Shown here: positions 1 to 8,591 of the stretch, in pieces
Layout: every line of letters begins with the position of its first letter
How positions within the stretch are numbered: position 1 is the stretch's first letter
Assembly (NCBI GenBank): GCA_028281465.1
Contig: JANQJV010000035.1
Span: 1-34,255, forward strand
Origin: Azospirillaceae bacterium
Lineage (GTDB): Bacteria; Pseudomonadota; Alphaproteobacteria; Azospirillales; Azospirillaceae
Length of the DNA: 34,255 nucleotides
Reading direction: 5' to 3'
The notes under the pieces: generated by a model
The model's database searches: none
Told to the model about the DNA's origin: nothing
What the model saw: the letters and a program-made list of their open reading frames with translations, nothing else
Made by a program: the position numbers and the translations under genes

Positions 1-120
1 ATCTAGAGATCCGTCAATATGTTGTGGACTAGCTAAAGCGACCGTGACAAAATAGACTCTATCTCAACTGAGTCGGGACTCCTGCGGGCGCACCACTAGC
101 AATGCCGCTGGAGGCCGTTT

Positions 121-630
121 ATGGACGTGACGGTGGCGGAGAACGGACGCCTGCATTGGCGGGACTGGGACGTGCCGTGCCGGCTTGGCCGCAGCGGTAT
201 CCGCACCACCAAGCGGGAAGGCGACGGCGCCACACCGGCCGGCATCTTCCCGCTGCGCCGTGTCCTGTTCCGCGCTGACCGAGTGGCCCATCCGAAAACC
301 GGCCTGCCGGTTCAGCCGATAGCCTTGAGCGACGGTTGGTGCGACGACCCGAATGATCCTGCGTACAACCGACCGGTCACCCTGCCCTTCTCGGGCGGTC
401 ACGAAATCTTGTGGCGGACAGACGGCCTCTACGACGTGATCGTGGTATTGGGGCATAACGACAAGCCGGTGGTGCCGGGACTCGGCAGCGCCGTGTTTTT
501 GCATGTGGCCGACCCGGCCGGCGCACCAACCGCGGGATGCGTGGCCTTGCCCCTATCCCCGTTGCTAGCGTTGCTGGCCGATTGCACACCCGCGAGCAGG
601 CTCATCATCCGACCGGGAGCGTCCGCCTGA
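121..630 (+). CDS. L,D-transpeptidase family protein (YkuD fold)
   Basis: 169 residues. The C-terminal half carries the YkuD signature: His128 in an HVADPAGAP context followed by TAGCVAL with the catalytic Cys140. In this family the cysteine attacks a peptidoglycan tetrapeptide stem and forms 3-3 cross-links or attaches proteins to the wall. Short stand-alone versions lacking a LysM domain are common in alphaproteobacteria. I see no obvious signal peptide at the N-terminus, so export is unproven. The ATG is preceded by GGAGG about seven bases upstream, which supports this start. A strong hairpin directly follows the stop. The family call is firm; the exact substrate is not visible. Confidence 0.85.
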   Translation: MDVTVAENGRLHWRDWDVPCRLGRSGIRTTKREGDGATPAGIFPLRRVLFRADRVAHPKTGLPVQPIALSDGWCDDPNDPAYNRPVTLPFSGGHEILWRTDGLYDVIVVLGHNDKPVVPGLGSAVFLHVADPAGAPTAGCVALPLSPLLALLADCTPASRLIIRPGASA

Positions 631-655
631 CCGGTTCGGATCATCCCCGAACCGG
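631..655 (+). terminator. Hairpin immediately after the L,D-transpeptidase stop
   Basis: A perfect 9-bp stem (CCGGTTCGG paired with CCGAACCGG) with a 7-nt loop begins on the base after the TGA. It is not followed by a T-run, so it may act as an RNA 3'-end stabiliser or a weak terminator rather than a classical intrinsic terminator. Confidence 0.35.
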
Positions 656-668
656 AGCCATCCCCCCC

Positions 669-713
669 GTGACCATCCTTGTGACCGGCGCGACCGGCGG
701 TGAGGCGATCCGG
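669..713 (+). pseudogene. Possible N-terminal scrap of an NAD(P)-binding (SDR/NmrA) protein
   Basis: Starting from a GTG, the frame reads VTILVTGATGG, a typical first beta-strand and dinucleotide-binding loop of an SDR or NmrA-type protein. After about 15 codons the frame loses any family resemblance. No helix or second strand follows, so at most this is a relic. A chance match cannot be excluded. Confidence 0.2.
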
Positions 714-869
714 GTCCCGATACGCCCCGCCACCAGGCGGTGCAATCTCAAGCATTTCCCGCTCATACTGGTCTGCGGACCCTACTCTCATTCTTTGTTT
801 TTTCAGCAGAATCACTGTCGCAGATTGGATCAAACGGCTCGGCGCGCCCGGTTGACCAATCGCGGTGCT

Positions 870-1514
870 TCACGCCATCATGGTCTGAAGTTCCGCCTCC
901 ACCACGTCGAACAGGGGTACGAAACAACGCGGATCCTGCGCGCCCGACAAGGTATAGCGGCGGTTGAACAGAAAGAATGGCACAGCATTCAGATCGAACT
1001 GCCGGGCCATGCGCTCGGCGCTACGCACACGATCGAAACCCGCCTCGCTCTCGAGGAAACGGCGCGCCGCGTCAACGTCTAAACCCAAATCGTCGGCGAT
1101 CCGGCATAGGACACGGATGTCACCGATATCGCGCCCTTCGCCAAAATAGGCCGTGAACAAGGACCAAATGACCGCGTCCGCGCGGTCCTGCCGCTCGGCC
1201 CAAAACACCAGCCGATGGGCATTGGCGGTGTTGGGCATGCGGGCGATCCGGCCGATGCGCAATGGCAGCCCCTCTTGCGCCGCCGCGGCCTCGACCACGC
1301 TATAGATTTGCTTGGCCCGGTACTGGCCACCGAATTTGATTGCCGTATAGAGAGATCGTTCGATACCTTCCGGAGGCAAGTCCGGATTGAGTTCGTAAGG
1401 TAACCATCGGCGCACGAACATCCGCTCTGGCCGATCGGCCAGGGCACGGCGTAGCCGGTGCGTACCGATGTAGCACCACGGACAGACGAAATCCGAGAAA
1501 ACTTCGATCAACAT
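870..1514 (-). CDS. DsbA family oxidoreductase (FrnE-like)
   Basis: About 214 residues from the chosen ATG. The protein opens with a thioredoxin-type beta strand and the CPWC redox pair (EVFSDFVCPWCYIG), and has a cis-proline loop near the C-terminus (NAVPFFLFN). The helical insert and lack of a signal peptide resemble the cytosolic FrnE branch of DsbA proteins rather than periplasmic DsbA. That branch acts in disulfide or isomerisation chemistry, or in 2-hydroxychromene-2-carboxylate-type reactions. An in-frame ATG 12 codons upstream (at 1550) is possible; neither start has a clear ribosome binding site. It is convergent with the L,D-transpeptidase and divergent from the next gene. Confidence 0.8.
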   Translation of the reverse strand: MLIEVFSDFVCPWCYIGTHRLRRALADRPERMFVRRWLPYELNPDLPPEGIERSLYTAIKFGGQYRAKQIYSVVEAAAAQEGLPLRIGRIARMPNTANAHRLVFWAERQDRADAVIWSLFTAYFGEGRDIGDIRVLCRIADDLGLDVDAARRFLESEAGFDRVRSAERMARQFDLNAVPFFLFNRRYTLSGAQDPRCFVPLFDVVEAELQTMMA

Positions 1515-1655
1515 GCGTCGTGCGCTCTTGCCGCCAGGAAGACCTTTCATCAGTATCAGAAAGGCAGCGCCGAGAGAATTGCCGCAATCCCGAACCCACG
1601 AACCGGATGGGGACCAACACCGGCCCCGCCCCAACGGTGCCAGGATGGAACGGCC

Positions 1656-2135
1656 ATGAACGATCGCTACGTTGATGAGAGAGTGCGTGAAGCACTGACC
1701 TTGGCCCGGGGAAGCCGCGGCGAGGCACAAAAGCTTCTTGTGGCCTGGGCCATGCGCGACGATCGCCTCCTACAGGAGATCGCTCGCCCGTTCCTCAAAG
1801 CCATCTGCGGCGCTGCGGTGGAGGGCGCCTGGCGGCGCGGCGTGCGACCGGGCACCACCCCTCCAGTGCGCCAAGGCCAATTGTCGCAGGATGCGGTGCG
1901 CGCGATCGTCAGCCAGATCGGCCGAGCCGATCAAGGCGCAGCCGGGGGTGCGGACGGAGAATTGAGCCTGGGCGATATCTTTGGCAGGGCGTCGGACCCC
2001 GCACAGGGCACCGGTGCCGGCCAGCCCCAGACCGGTGACGGGGCGGCCGGCATGGAGACCCGCGGGAGGCCCGGCCAATCCACGGCGATCCGCACCCTGG
2101 CCGCCGCATTCCTTGAACAGAAGGCGCGTCGGTGA
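1656..2135 (+). CDS. Conserved hypothetical protein, soluble
   Basis: 159 residues. The N-terminal 70 residues look helical (arginine- and alanine-rich, no membrane segment), followed by a low-complexity Gly/Gln/Ala linker around 95-140 and a short basic C-terminal helix ending KARR. I do not recognise a family. The ATG is chosen because the compositional signal of a protein begins there; the longer frame upstream lies antisense to the DsbA gene. It sits between a divergent DsbA gene and a chemoreceptor, which does not suggest a role. Confidence 0.6.
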   Translation: MNDRYVDERVREALTLARGSRGEAQKLLVAWAMRDDRLLQEIARPFLKAICGAAVEGAWRRGVRPGTTPPVRQGQLSQDAVRAIVSQIGRADQGAAGGADGELSLGDIFGRASDPAQGTGAGQPQTGDGAAGMETRGRPGQSTAIRTLAAAFLEQKARR

Positions 2136-2171
2136 CCGACCCGGCAGGTGCCACGTCGGAAACCCTCGGGT

Positions 2172-2204
2172 GTCATGTTTCTGTCATGGCGTCCGTGACA
2201 TGAC
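2172..2204. repeat. Three GTCATG half-sites (two direct, one inverted)
   Basis: GTCATG occurs at 2172 and 2183 (11-bp spacing), and the inverted copy CATGAC at 2199, all in the 125-bp gap before the chemoreceptor gene. One helical turn between the first two copies would suit an operator for a dimeric regulator. No regulator is identified. Confidence 0.25.
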
Positions 2205-2260
2205 GAGTGACGACGCGCGGCCGGCACTGCCAGCTCGCGTAGGCCGACGACGGCAGAAAC

Positions 2261-3412
2261 ATGGACCACGTCAGCATGGCGAAACGGATGGAATCGAGGA
2301 CGACGACGCTCGGGGCCGGACTCGTCGCACGGCTCCTTGCCATCCAATGGTTGATCCTGCCGGCCGTTTTCTTCGGTCTTTATTGGCTCGACGTGGCTCG
2401 CATGGACCCGGCGGACGCCCTACTCGCCATTCTGCTGTCCGGCCTTGTCGCCACAGCCGCCACGATTCAGGTCCTGCGCGGTCGGCTTGCCCTGGTGCAA
2501 GACCAGGCGGACCGGTGCGCGCATGGAGTGCCGACGGCCGACGTGGAACCGATCTCGGCCGCCGATGCCGCCGTGCGCGCCCAACCGGACAATCGCACGC
2601 CATCAGCTCCCTCCCAACAATCGGCTCACGACCGACGCTGCGCGGAGGCCGCCGTGATGGCGCTGTTGGCCCAGTTGCCCAAGGCGATCGAGTGCATCCA
2701 AGGCAATGCCCAGCAGGTGCAGGATCAGGCGGAAAACGCCATCGCCCTGACGGAACACGGTGATCGGTCGGCCCAAACCATCGCAACCGCCGCAGCCCAG
2801 CTCGACTCTGGCATGACGGCACTTGCTGATCAGGCGCACGGGCTCGCGAGTTTGTTGCAAAGGCTCGACACACAGTCAGGAATCACGCAGCAACAGGTCA
2901 CGGCCCTTGACGGAGCGTCGGAAAAAATCGGCGGATTTACCAAACTGATCCACCAGATCGCCAACCAAACAAACCTCCTGGCGCTGAATGCGACCATCGA
3001 GGCAGCCCGCGCCGGCGACTCCGGCCGAGGTTTCGCCGTGGTCGCCGCTGAAGTGAAGAACCTGGCCGGTCAGACCGCCAAGGCCACCGATGAGATTACA
3101 GCCCTGATCGCCACGCTGCAGGACATCGCCCGCCAGACCACGGAGGCGACAGAAACGGTGATGGCCGGCATCCGTGAGGCCAACACCATCATCGCCAGCC
3201 TTGCCCAGGCCGCCGCGCAACAGGCCGAAGCGGTGCGCGCCGTGGCCGAGACGGCCGCAGAGGTTCCCCGCCTGTCGCGCGCCATCACCACCAGTGGACA
3301 AACTCTAATCGCGGCGTCGCAGCAAACCCTCGACCAAGCCGGCTCCATGCACGGCACCCTGACACAAGTGCTCCAATCGATGGACGCCCTGGGTGCAACG
3401 AGCACCGAATAA
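2261..3412 (+). CDS. Methyl-accepting chemotaxis protein without periplasmic sensor domain
   Basis: 383 residues. Two hydrophobic helices (about 20-43 and 50-70) separated by a very short loop replace the usual periplasmic ligand domain. Residues about 110-383 form the cytoplasmic coiled-coil signalling domain. The conserved hairpin tip ([20 protein letters not shown] and the following [19 protein letters not shown]) lies near residues 230-270. Such receptors couple CheA/CheW to an internal or membrane-derived signal. No PAS domain is present in the 70-110 linker, so the input is unknown. Several ATGs lie close together (2261, 2276, 2288), and none has a strong ribosome binding site. Confidence 0.85.
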   Translation: MDHVSMAKRMESRTTTLGAGLVARLLAIQWLILPAVFFGLYWLDVARMDPADALLAILLSGLVATAATIQVLRGRLALVQDQADRCAHGVPTADVEPISAADAAVRAQPDNRTPSAPSQQSAHDRRCAEAAVMALLAQLPKAIECIQGNAQQVQDQAENAIALTEHGDRSAQTIATAAAQLDSGMTALADQAHGLASLLQRLDTQSGITQQQVTALDGASEKIGGFTKLIHQIANQTNLLALNATIEAARAGDSGRGFAVVAAEVKNLAGQTAKATDEITALIATLQDIARQTTEATETVMAGIREANTIIASLAQAAAQQAEAVRAVAETAAEVPRLSRAITTSGQTLIAASQQTLDQAGSMHGTLTQVLQSMDALGATSTE

Positions 3413-3714
3413 CCGACACGCCTGCGACAAAAAAGCGCAAGTCTCTCATAGACCTTCGCGCGATCGTTCCCACCCGCTCGCTGCAGTAAATCAAGTCCTG
3501 CGACGAACCAACGCAGGCTGAATGCGCCTTTCGGCACCCCCAATTGCCTACATCCTTGGTATTAACACTGTGCGGATTTGCTCGCCTGTCAGAGTTGTCA
3601 GGTGTGATTGCTTCGAATAGGTGCATAAGTACTCATCATCGACGAACGGCAGAGACCGACGCGCAGAACCAAAAAAAACGCCAACCCGCCCTGGCCGCCT
3701 TAAGGAGTGACGTC
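3413..3714. other. Intergenic stretch, no gene seen
   Basis: About 300 bases between the chemoreceptor stop and the CBS gene. The only clear element is the ribosome binding site (AAGGAG) at its right end. Frames crossing it have no protein-like composition. I see no hairpin with a T-run and no convincing promoter hexamers. Confidence 0.4.
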
Positions 3715-4173
3715 ATGAACATCGCCGAGATCATCAACGAGCGCGATACGGAAGTCGTAACCATTTTCCCGACCGAAACGGTCGAGACAGCCTCGGTACT
3801 GATGTCCGAACACGGCATCGGGGCGCTGGTCGTTTGCGACCGCTGGGGCAAGGTGATCGGCATCATGTCGGAACGCGATATCGTCCGTGCCCTTGGCGAA
3901 CGCGGTGCAACCGCCATGAAACTGCCGGTCGGTGCGCTGATGAGCCATAACCCGGTCACCTGCAACCCGCTCGACGACACCGACGATGTCATGAAGGAGA
4001 TGAACCGGCGCCGCTTCCGACATATGCCAGTGATCGACAAGAGCGAGCTGGTTGGCATGGTCACTGTTCGCGATGTGCTGAAATCGGTTGTGGATTCGAA
4101 AGCGCAAGCCAATGCATGGCCCCGTTACATGAACCGCCTGCAAGGTCGTATGCCCGTGATGATCACGCGCTGA
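3715..4173 (+). CDS. Two-CBS-domain protein
   Basis: 152 residues comprising a single CBS pair: the first at about 8-65 (ALVVCDRWGKVIGIMSERDIV) and the second at about 78-130 (HMPVIDKSELVGMVTVRDVL). A CBS pair binds adenosine ligands such as AMP, ATP or SAM. Stand-alone versions in alphaproteobacteria are thought to sense energy status, but their targets are mostly unknown. The ATG is chosen because AAGGAG lies at ideal spacing; the frame upstream is non-coding. The gene appears monocistronic and is followed by a good intrinsic terminator. Confidence 0.85.
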   Translation: MNIAEIINERDTEVVTIFPTETVETASVLMSEHGIGALVVCDRWGKVIGIMSERDIVRALGERGATAMKLPVGALMSHNPVTCNPLDDTDDVMKEMNRRRFRHMPVIDKSELVGMVTVRDVLKSVVDSKAQANAWPRYMNRLQGRMPVMITR

Positions 4174-4284
4174 GGAGTTGGAGACCGAGAGGTCAGTCAG
4201 GCGCTTCACCGTTCTGTCGTCGATGTCTGGTATCAGCCGGAGGGCCAGACACCGGTGACGAAACTCTGGCATCCCGTCGCCACG

Positions 4285-4322
4285 CCGCGGTCCGACCGGT
4301 TCGGGCCGCGGTTTTCTTTGTT
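4285..4322 (+). terminator. Rho-independent terminator
   Basis: An 11-bp stem (CCGCGGTCCGA with TCGGGCCGCGG, one G-T pair) and a 5-nt loop are followed directly by TTTTCTTTGTT. It lies about 110 bp after the CBS gene and 65 bp before mnmA, so it separates the two transcription units. It also argues that the mnmA start lies downstream of it. Confidence 0.75.
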
Positions 4323-4386
4323 CCGGACCTGGAGTGCCCATCCGAACCGCTGGTCATCGGCCGCGACGCGTCCCATATTGCGGCGC

Positions 4387-5505
4387 ATGAACGGGATGGA
4401 AATTGACAAGGCACCGGCGGAAACGCGCGTTGTGGTCGCCATGTCGGGCGGGGTGGATTCGTCAGTGACCGCTGCCCTGCTCAGGGATCAAGGCTACGAC
4501 GTCATCGGCATCACTCTGCAGCTTTACGACCACGGCGCTGCCGTCGGACGCAAGGGGGCATGCTGCGCCGGCCAGGATATCCATGACGCGCGTGCGGTCG
4601 CCGCCCGGCTGGATATCCCGCACTACGTGCTTGACTACGAAGGCGTGTTTCGCCAGGCCGTCATCGATGATTTCGCTGACAGCTATCTGGCCGGACAAAC
4701 GCCGATCCCTTGCGTGCGCTGTAATCAGCGCGTCAAATTCGCCGACCTAATGCGCACTGCCCGGGAGATCGGCGCCGATTGCCTGGCAACAGGCCACTAC
4801 GTGCGGCGAGCGAACGGCCCCAGTGGCGCCGAATTGTGGCGGGCGGTCGATGACGATCGCGACCAGAGCTACTTTCTGTTCGCCACCACACCGGCCCAAT
4901 TGTCTTTCTTGCGTTTTCCGCTCGGAGGCATGCCCAAGGCGGCGACTCGCGCGCTAGCCGAGCGCTACGCCCTGCCGGTGGCGGCGAAGCCAGACAGTCA
5001 GGATATCTGCTTCGTCCCCAATGGCTCGTATGCCGACGTGGTCGCCAAGCTGCGTCCCGCGGCCACGCGGCCCGGAGAGATCGTGCATGTGGACGGCCGC
5101 GTGCTTGGCCGGCATGACGGCATCATTCACTACACGATCGGCCAACGCCGTGGCCTGGGCATCGGTGGTCGGCGCGGCGAACCGGAGTCGCCGCTCTACG
5201 TCGTGCGACTGGATGCGGCGCACAACCGGGTCGTGGTCGGCCCACGTGCAGCGCTCGCCCGTCAGACCGTCTGGCTGCGGCAGGTTAACTGGTTGGCGAC
5301 GGATACGGCGGCGCAGAGCGAGCGCGCCACGGTCAAACTGCGCTCGACACAACCGGCGGTGCCAGCCACGATCCAGCTTGGGCCAGATGACGGCGCGAAG
5401 GTACTCTTGGATGAACCGCAGCTTGGGGTCGCCCCCGGACAGGCCTGTGTCGCCTACAACGGCGATCGGGTACTCGGTGGTGGTTGGATCACCAGGACGG
5501 CGTGA
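4387..5505 (+). CDS. mnmA: tRNA-specific 2-thiouridylase MnmA
   Basis: 372 residues, usual for the family. MnmA activates the C2 of U34 in tRNA-Lys, -Glu and -Gln with ATP and inserts sulfur. The PP-loop SGGVDSS is at residues 20-26, catalytic Cys109 is in the PCVRCN motif, and the persulfide Cys208 is in DSQDICFVP. The typical alphaproteobacterial [26 protein letters not shown] stretch follows the PP-loop. The start at 4387 (or 4396) is chosen because the long upstream extension crosses a terminator. It ends 24 bp from the convergent response-regulator gene. Confidence 0.95.
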   Translation: MNGMEIDKAPAETRVVVAMSGGVDSSVTAALLRDQGYDVIGITLQLYDHGAAVGRKGACCAGQDIHDARAVAARLDIPHYVLDYEGVFRQAVIDDFADSYLAGQTPIPCVRCNQRVKFADLMRTAREIGADCLATGHYVRRANGPSGAELWRAVDDDRDQSYFLFATTPAQLSFLRFPLGGMPKAATRALAERYALPVAAKPDSQDICFVPNGSYADVVAKLRPAATRPGEIVHVDGRVLGRHDGIIHYTIGQRRGLGIGGRRGEPESPLYVVRLDAAHNRVVVGPRAALARQTVWLRQVNWLATDTAAQSERATVKLRSTQPAVPATIQLGPDDGAKVLLDEPQLGVAPGQACVAYNGDRVLGGGWITRTA

Positions 5506-5529
5506 CGCGGAACCGACCGTTCCACTGGC

Positions 5530-6381
5530 TTAACGGATGCCGGTCCAGTAGTCGGCGCGCTCAATGAGCGTGCCCGGGGCTATGGGCTTGACCATGTAGC
5601 CGTCCGCACCCGCGCGCTTGGCCTCGACCACCGCTTCGCGCTGAGTCGCCGCGGTCAGAAAGACGATCGGCAATTGCAGGTTGGGGTAGGTGCTACGGAT
5701 CTTGCGGCACACCACCAAGCCGTCCATCTCCGGCATGTCCATGTCCAGAAACAGAGCTTTCGGCTGTAGCGTTGTCAATTTCGACAGACATTCCGAACCG
5801 CTTCCGCACACCACGATGTTGAAGCCAGCCCGCTTGAGGATCACCGAAACGAAACGACGGATGTTCTCATCGTCATCAACGAACATAACAATTTTCCGCC
5901 GCCGCTGTGCTGTCCTCTCCTGCTCCGGCGCTTCCTCATCGCCGTCGACCGGCTCCGCCACCTCCGGCCCAACAACAGACTTCAGCGCCTTGCGCTCCAA
6001 GAACTTGCGATCGATGGCGAAGGCGGCACAACGGTATAGCATGACAGCCGTTGTCATCCCATCCAGATCGACGACGTCCTGGGCACCGTTTTTGATAAGG
6101 AACCGGGCCCGCACCACATCCAAGCTGCGACACAACACCACTGTGGGATAGGTGACGGGCACATGAGCCTGCATCCGGATGAAACGACTGGAGTCATTCT
6201 CGTTACTTGAGACAATGCTGATCAAAACAACGTCAAAAATACTGCGCTCGAAATGTTCGCGTACCCGACTTGGATCCACACAGAGTGTCAGATTAAACGC
6301 GACTTGCTTCAGGTCACGAGCAACAATGTCCTCGATAAATTTCGCATGCACGGGGTCTTCGTCGATGAGCAGCGTTTCCAT
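5530..6381 (-). CDS. Tandem-receiver response regulator with degenerate first domain
   Basis: 283 residues with two receiver folds and no output domain. Residues 1-120 are REC-like, but the phospho-acceptor position after DVVLI is Ser55 instead of Asp, so this domain probably cannot be phosphorylated. A charged linker at about 137-162 leads to a complete receiver with the acidic triad 169-171, phospho-acceptor Asp213 (LFLDMDMPEMDG), Thr243 and Lys265 (MVKP). Such proteins act by protein-protein contact in phosphorelays, chemotaxis or stress signalling. No histidine kinase is adjacent. Homology to PleD-like double receivers is possible, but the GGDEF domain is absent. Confidence 0.85.
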   Translation of the reverse strand: METLLIDEDPVHAKFIEDIVARDLKQVAFNLTLCVDPSRVREHFERSIFDVVLISIVSSNENDSSRFIRMQAHVPVTYPTVVLCRSLDVVRARFLIKNGAQDVVDLDGMTTAVMLYRCAAFAIDRKFLERKALKSVVGPEVAEPVDGDEEAPEQERTAQRRRKIVMFVDDDENIRRFVSVILKRAGFNIVVCGSGSECLSKLTTLQPKALFLDMDMPEMDGLVVCRKIRSTYPNLQLPIVFLTAATQREAVVEAKRAGADGYMVKPIAPGTLIERADYWTGIR

Positions 6382-6636
6382 CGTGCCGTTTCCCCAACGC
6401 TCCCGTCACCGCCATCAGAAGGCAAGCACGCGCAATCTTGCTCCTCCAGCATCATGGCCGCGATGGCAGCCCTGGACGGCAAAATCGGCTGCCTCAGCGG
6501 CGACAACCCATCCTGAGACTCAGTTTTATCGGCGTGCCGGTCACCGATCAAGCGAGGATCGATGGCGAGGATCAGTGGCGGTGATCGGGCAAGCCAAGGT
6601 GGGCAGAGAGCCCGATCAACCTGGCACATCGTAACC

Positions 6637-7266
6637 CTATTGACGGTTCTGTAGAACCTTCTCCTGCAGGGCGACGAGGAGCGGATCGATCCGCCCGCCG
6701 TTACGCTGGATCACAGAGGCGAACTCGCGGCGTTGGGTAATGCCCATACTGATGCCTTCGACGCGCACATCGATGATGCGGTAGCCATCATCCTGCTGCG
6801 GTCGCACCACCCAATCGACCAGGGCTGGCTTAGCCTCCGGGGTGGGACGGATCGCCGTCGTCACGAACACATCGTTGCGCTGACCACGTTGCTCGGCCCC
6901 GGTGACCTCGAATTCCACACCGCGCAAGTCGGAGAACTGGATCATGTAGTTCTGAACCACCATCTCCTCGAACAACGCGATGAAGCGACCTTGCTGGTCC
7001 GACGTGGCGACCCGCCAATAGCGGCCGAGCACGAAGCGACCAATCCAAGGCACGTCGAAGCCACGGCTGAAGATGCCCTGAAACGTCTCGTAGGCCTCCC
7101 GTTCAGAGACCGTACGCTGCCCCAAAGCCGTCAGGATCTCATCCCCGAGGTTTTGCACGAAAGCCTGCGCCCCCGTCGGCGACGCACCAGCCGGCACTGC
7201 ATGGACCCCCAGGCCAATGACCAAAATGAGCGCCGCCAGGCGCCTGATCTCCGAATGTCCGCTCAC
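6637..7266 (-). CDS. mlaC: MlaC-family phospholipid-binding protein (Ttg2D/toluene-tolerance family)
   Basis: 209 residues. A cleavable signal peptide (hydrophobic LAALILVIGLGVHAVPAGASP) is followed by the MlaC fold, with typical segments YWRVATSDQQGRFIALFEEMVVQNYMIQF and a C-terminal YRIIDVRVEGISMGITQRREFASVI. Family members ferry phospholipids (or hopanoids, HpnM branch) through the periplasm between the outer membrane and the MlaFEDB ABC complex. No other mla gene is adjacent. I place the start at the GTG at 7266, because GAGG lies seven bases upstream of it; the TTG at 7272 would overlap that site. It is divergent from the ArsR-methyltransferase gene. Confidence 0.85.
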   Translation of the reverse strand: MSGHSEIRRLAALILVIGLGVHAVPAGASPTGAQAFVQNLGDEILTALGQRTVSEREAYETFQGIFSRGFDVPWIGRFVLGRYWRVATSDQQGRFIALFEEMVVQNYMIQFSDLRGVEFEVTGAEQRGQRNDVFVTTAIRPTPEAKPALVDWVVRPQQDDGYRIIDVRVEGISMGITQRREFASVIQRNGGRIDPLLVALQEKVLQNRQ

Positions 7267-7459
7267 AGCCAATCCTCTTCGCTTCTTCGTCCATCAATAC
7301 GGTGGTCGAACGGCCTCTGCCGTTGCCCGTCGCAACTTTCCGTCACTCAACCAATGCCGACCGCCTTATCACGACCCTCTCCAGGTTGCCAACTAGCCAG
7401 TGGCACTATCGCCTGTCAGGTTTATCACCGGGCCGCAGAGTCAAGAATCGATTTCAGTC

Positions 7460-7488
7460 TTTACCGGGCATAAAGATATCTTTATATG
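7460..7488 (+). promoter_or_regulatory. Putative sigma-70 promoter of the methionine-cycle operon
   Basis: TTTACC at 7460-7465 and TATATG at 7483-7488 are separated by 17 bp and lie about 55 bp before the first gene. The match is moderate (about 4 of 6 at each box). The spacing and the embedded palindrome make it plausible. Confidence 0.45.
7470..7485. promoter_or_regulatory. Perfect 16-bp palindrome ATAAAGATATCTTTAT, likely ArsR/SahR-type operator
   Basis: ATAAAGATATCTTTAT is its own reverse complement. It occupies the spacer and the edge of the -10 box of the putative promoter of the ArsR-methyltransferase/metF/metH block, so a bound dimer would block RNA polymerase. ArsR-family SahR regulators that respond to S-adenosylhomocysteine are known to control methionine-cycle genes in Proteobacteria through AT-rich palindromes of this kind. 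I saw no second copy in the window. That the first gene encodes the protein binding here is inference. Confidence 0.7.
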
Positions 7489-7544
7489 TGGATTGAACGG
7501 GGCGTACCGTCCGGCCTCGCCACCGTCTTGCACTGGGAGACCGC

Positions 7545-8591
7545 ATGGGCGGCATGGATGACCTGTTGACGGCCCTCAAAGCAGCCGCCGAGCCGACGCG
7601 ATTGCGGCTGTTGGCACTGTGCGCTCATGCGGAGCTAACGGTTACGGACCTCACGCAGATTTTAGGCCAAAGCCAACCGCGGGTGTCCCGCCACTTAAAA
7701 ATGCTGTGCGACGCCGGTCTGCTCGACAGGTTCCGAGAAGGGGCCTGGGTTTACTACCGCCAGGCCGAAACCGGCGCAGGTGCCGATTTGGCCCGCACCC
7801 TTGTTTCGATGATGCGGCCGCAGGACCCGTCCTCGCTGCTCGACCTGGAGCGCCTGGACGCGCTCAAACGCGCCCGCAACGAGGCGGCGGCTGATTACTT
7901 CCGTCGCAATGCCCAGAATTGGGACCGCATCCGCGCGTTGCACGTGCCCGAACCGGAGGTCGAATCCCGATTGCGCGGCCTCCTGCCAAAGAACGGCGTC
8001 GACCGCTTGCTGGATATCGGCACGGGAACAGGGCGCATGCTCGAGATTTTCGCCGACCGCGCCAGATCAGCCCTCGGCGTCGACCAGTCGCGCGAGATGC
8101 TCGCCGCGGCCCGGAGCAAGCTGGAACAGGCTGGGCTGCGCCACTGCCACGTGCGCTTCGCTGATATGTACCAACTCCCAGTCCCGTCGGCATCCTTCGA
8201 CGCCGTCGTCATCCACCAGGTGCTGCATTTCGCCGAGGAGCCGGCCCAGGTGATCCGCGAAGCCGGCCGGGTGCTGGCCCCGGGCGGCCAAGTGCTGATC
8301 GTCGATTTCGCCCGCCATGCACTGGAGAGTCTGCGGGCTGAACATGCCCATCGGCGCCTGGGCTTCGAGCCAGACGAGATCACGGCCTGGTGCGATGCCA
8401 CCGGCCTAACGAGCGAACCAATGCTCACTTTACCCGGCGACCCGCTGACGGTGTGCATCTGGCTGGCCCGGCGGCCGCACAAGGACACCGGTGCCAATCT
8501 GCCCACCGACCAACGGATCGCGCCGACCGCTGTGCCGCCCTCGGCACGTAATGATTTCACTCCCTCCCCCGACTCCGGAGTTAGACCATGA
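7545..8591 (+). CDS. ArsR-family regulator fused to SAM-dependent methyltransferase (SahR-like)
   Basis: 348 residues. The N-terminal winged helix at about 5-90 (EPTRLRLLALCAHAELTVTDL and SQPRVSRHLKMLCDAGLL) lacks the cysteines of metal-sensing ArsR proteins. A class I methyltransferase domain follows at about 115-290, with the SAM motif LDIGTGTGR near residues 156-165 and an acidic ADMYQLPVPSASFDAVVIHQ post-motif. In alphaproteobacteria such fusions head methionine-cycle operons, where SAM or SAH binding is thought to control DNA binding. Whether the domain also methylates something is unclear. The start is supported by GGGAG at good spacing. The stop overlaps metF as ATGA, implying translational coupling. 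The Pro-rich tail after about residue 305 is probably disordered. Confidence 0.85.
   Translation: MGGMDDLLTALKAAAEPTRLRLLALCAHAELTVTDLTQILGQSQPRVSRHLKMLCDAGLLDRFREGAWVYYRQAETGAGADLARTLVSMMRPQDPSSLLDLERLDALKRARNEAAADYFRRNAQNWDRIRALHVPEPEVESRLRGLLPKNGVDRLLDIGTGTGRMLEIFADRARSALGVDQSREMLAAARSKLEQAGLRHCHVRFADMYQLPVPSASFDAVVIHQVLHFAEEPAQVIREAGRVLAPGGQVLIVDFARHALESLRAEHAHRRLGFEPDEITAWCDATGLTSEPMLTLPGDPLTVCIWLARRPHKDTGANLPTDQRIAPTAVPPSARNDFTPSPDSGVRP

Noticed and set aside
537-1082. 181-codon plus-strand frame after the L,D-transpeptidase
   Set aside because: Except for the first SDR-like residues after 669 it is antisense to the DsbA gene and has no conserved features.
1300-1728. N-terminal extension and alternative frames upstream of the DsbA ATG
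   Set aside because: The extension overlaps the divergent gene at 1656 and lacks homology; the thioredoxin fold begins at the ATG at 1514.
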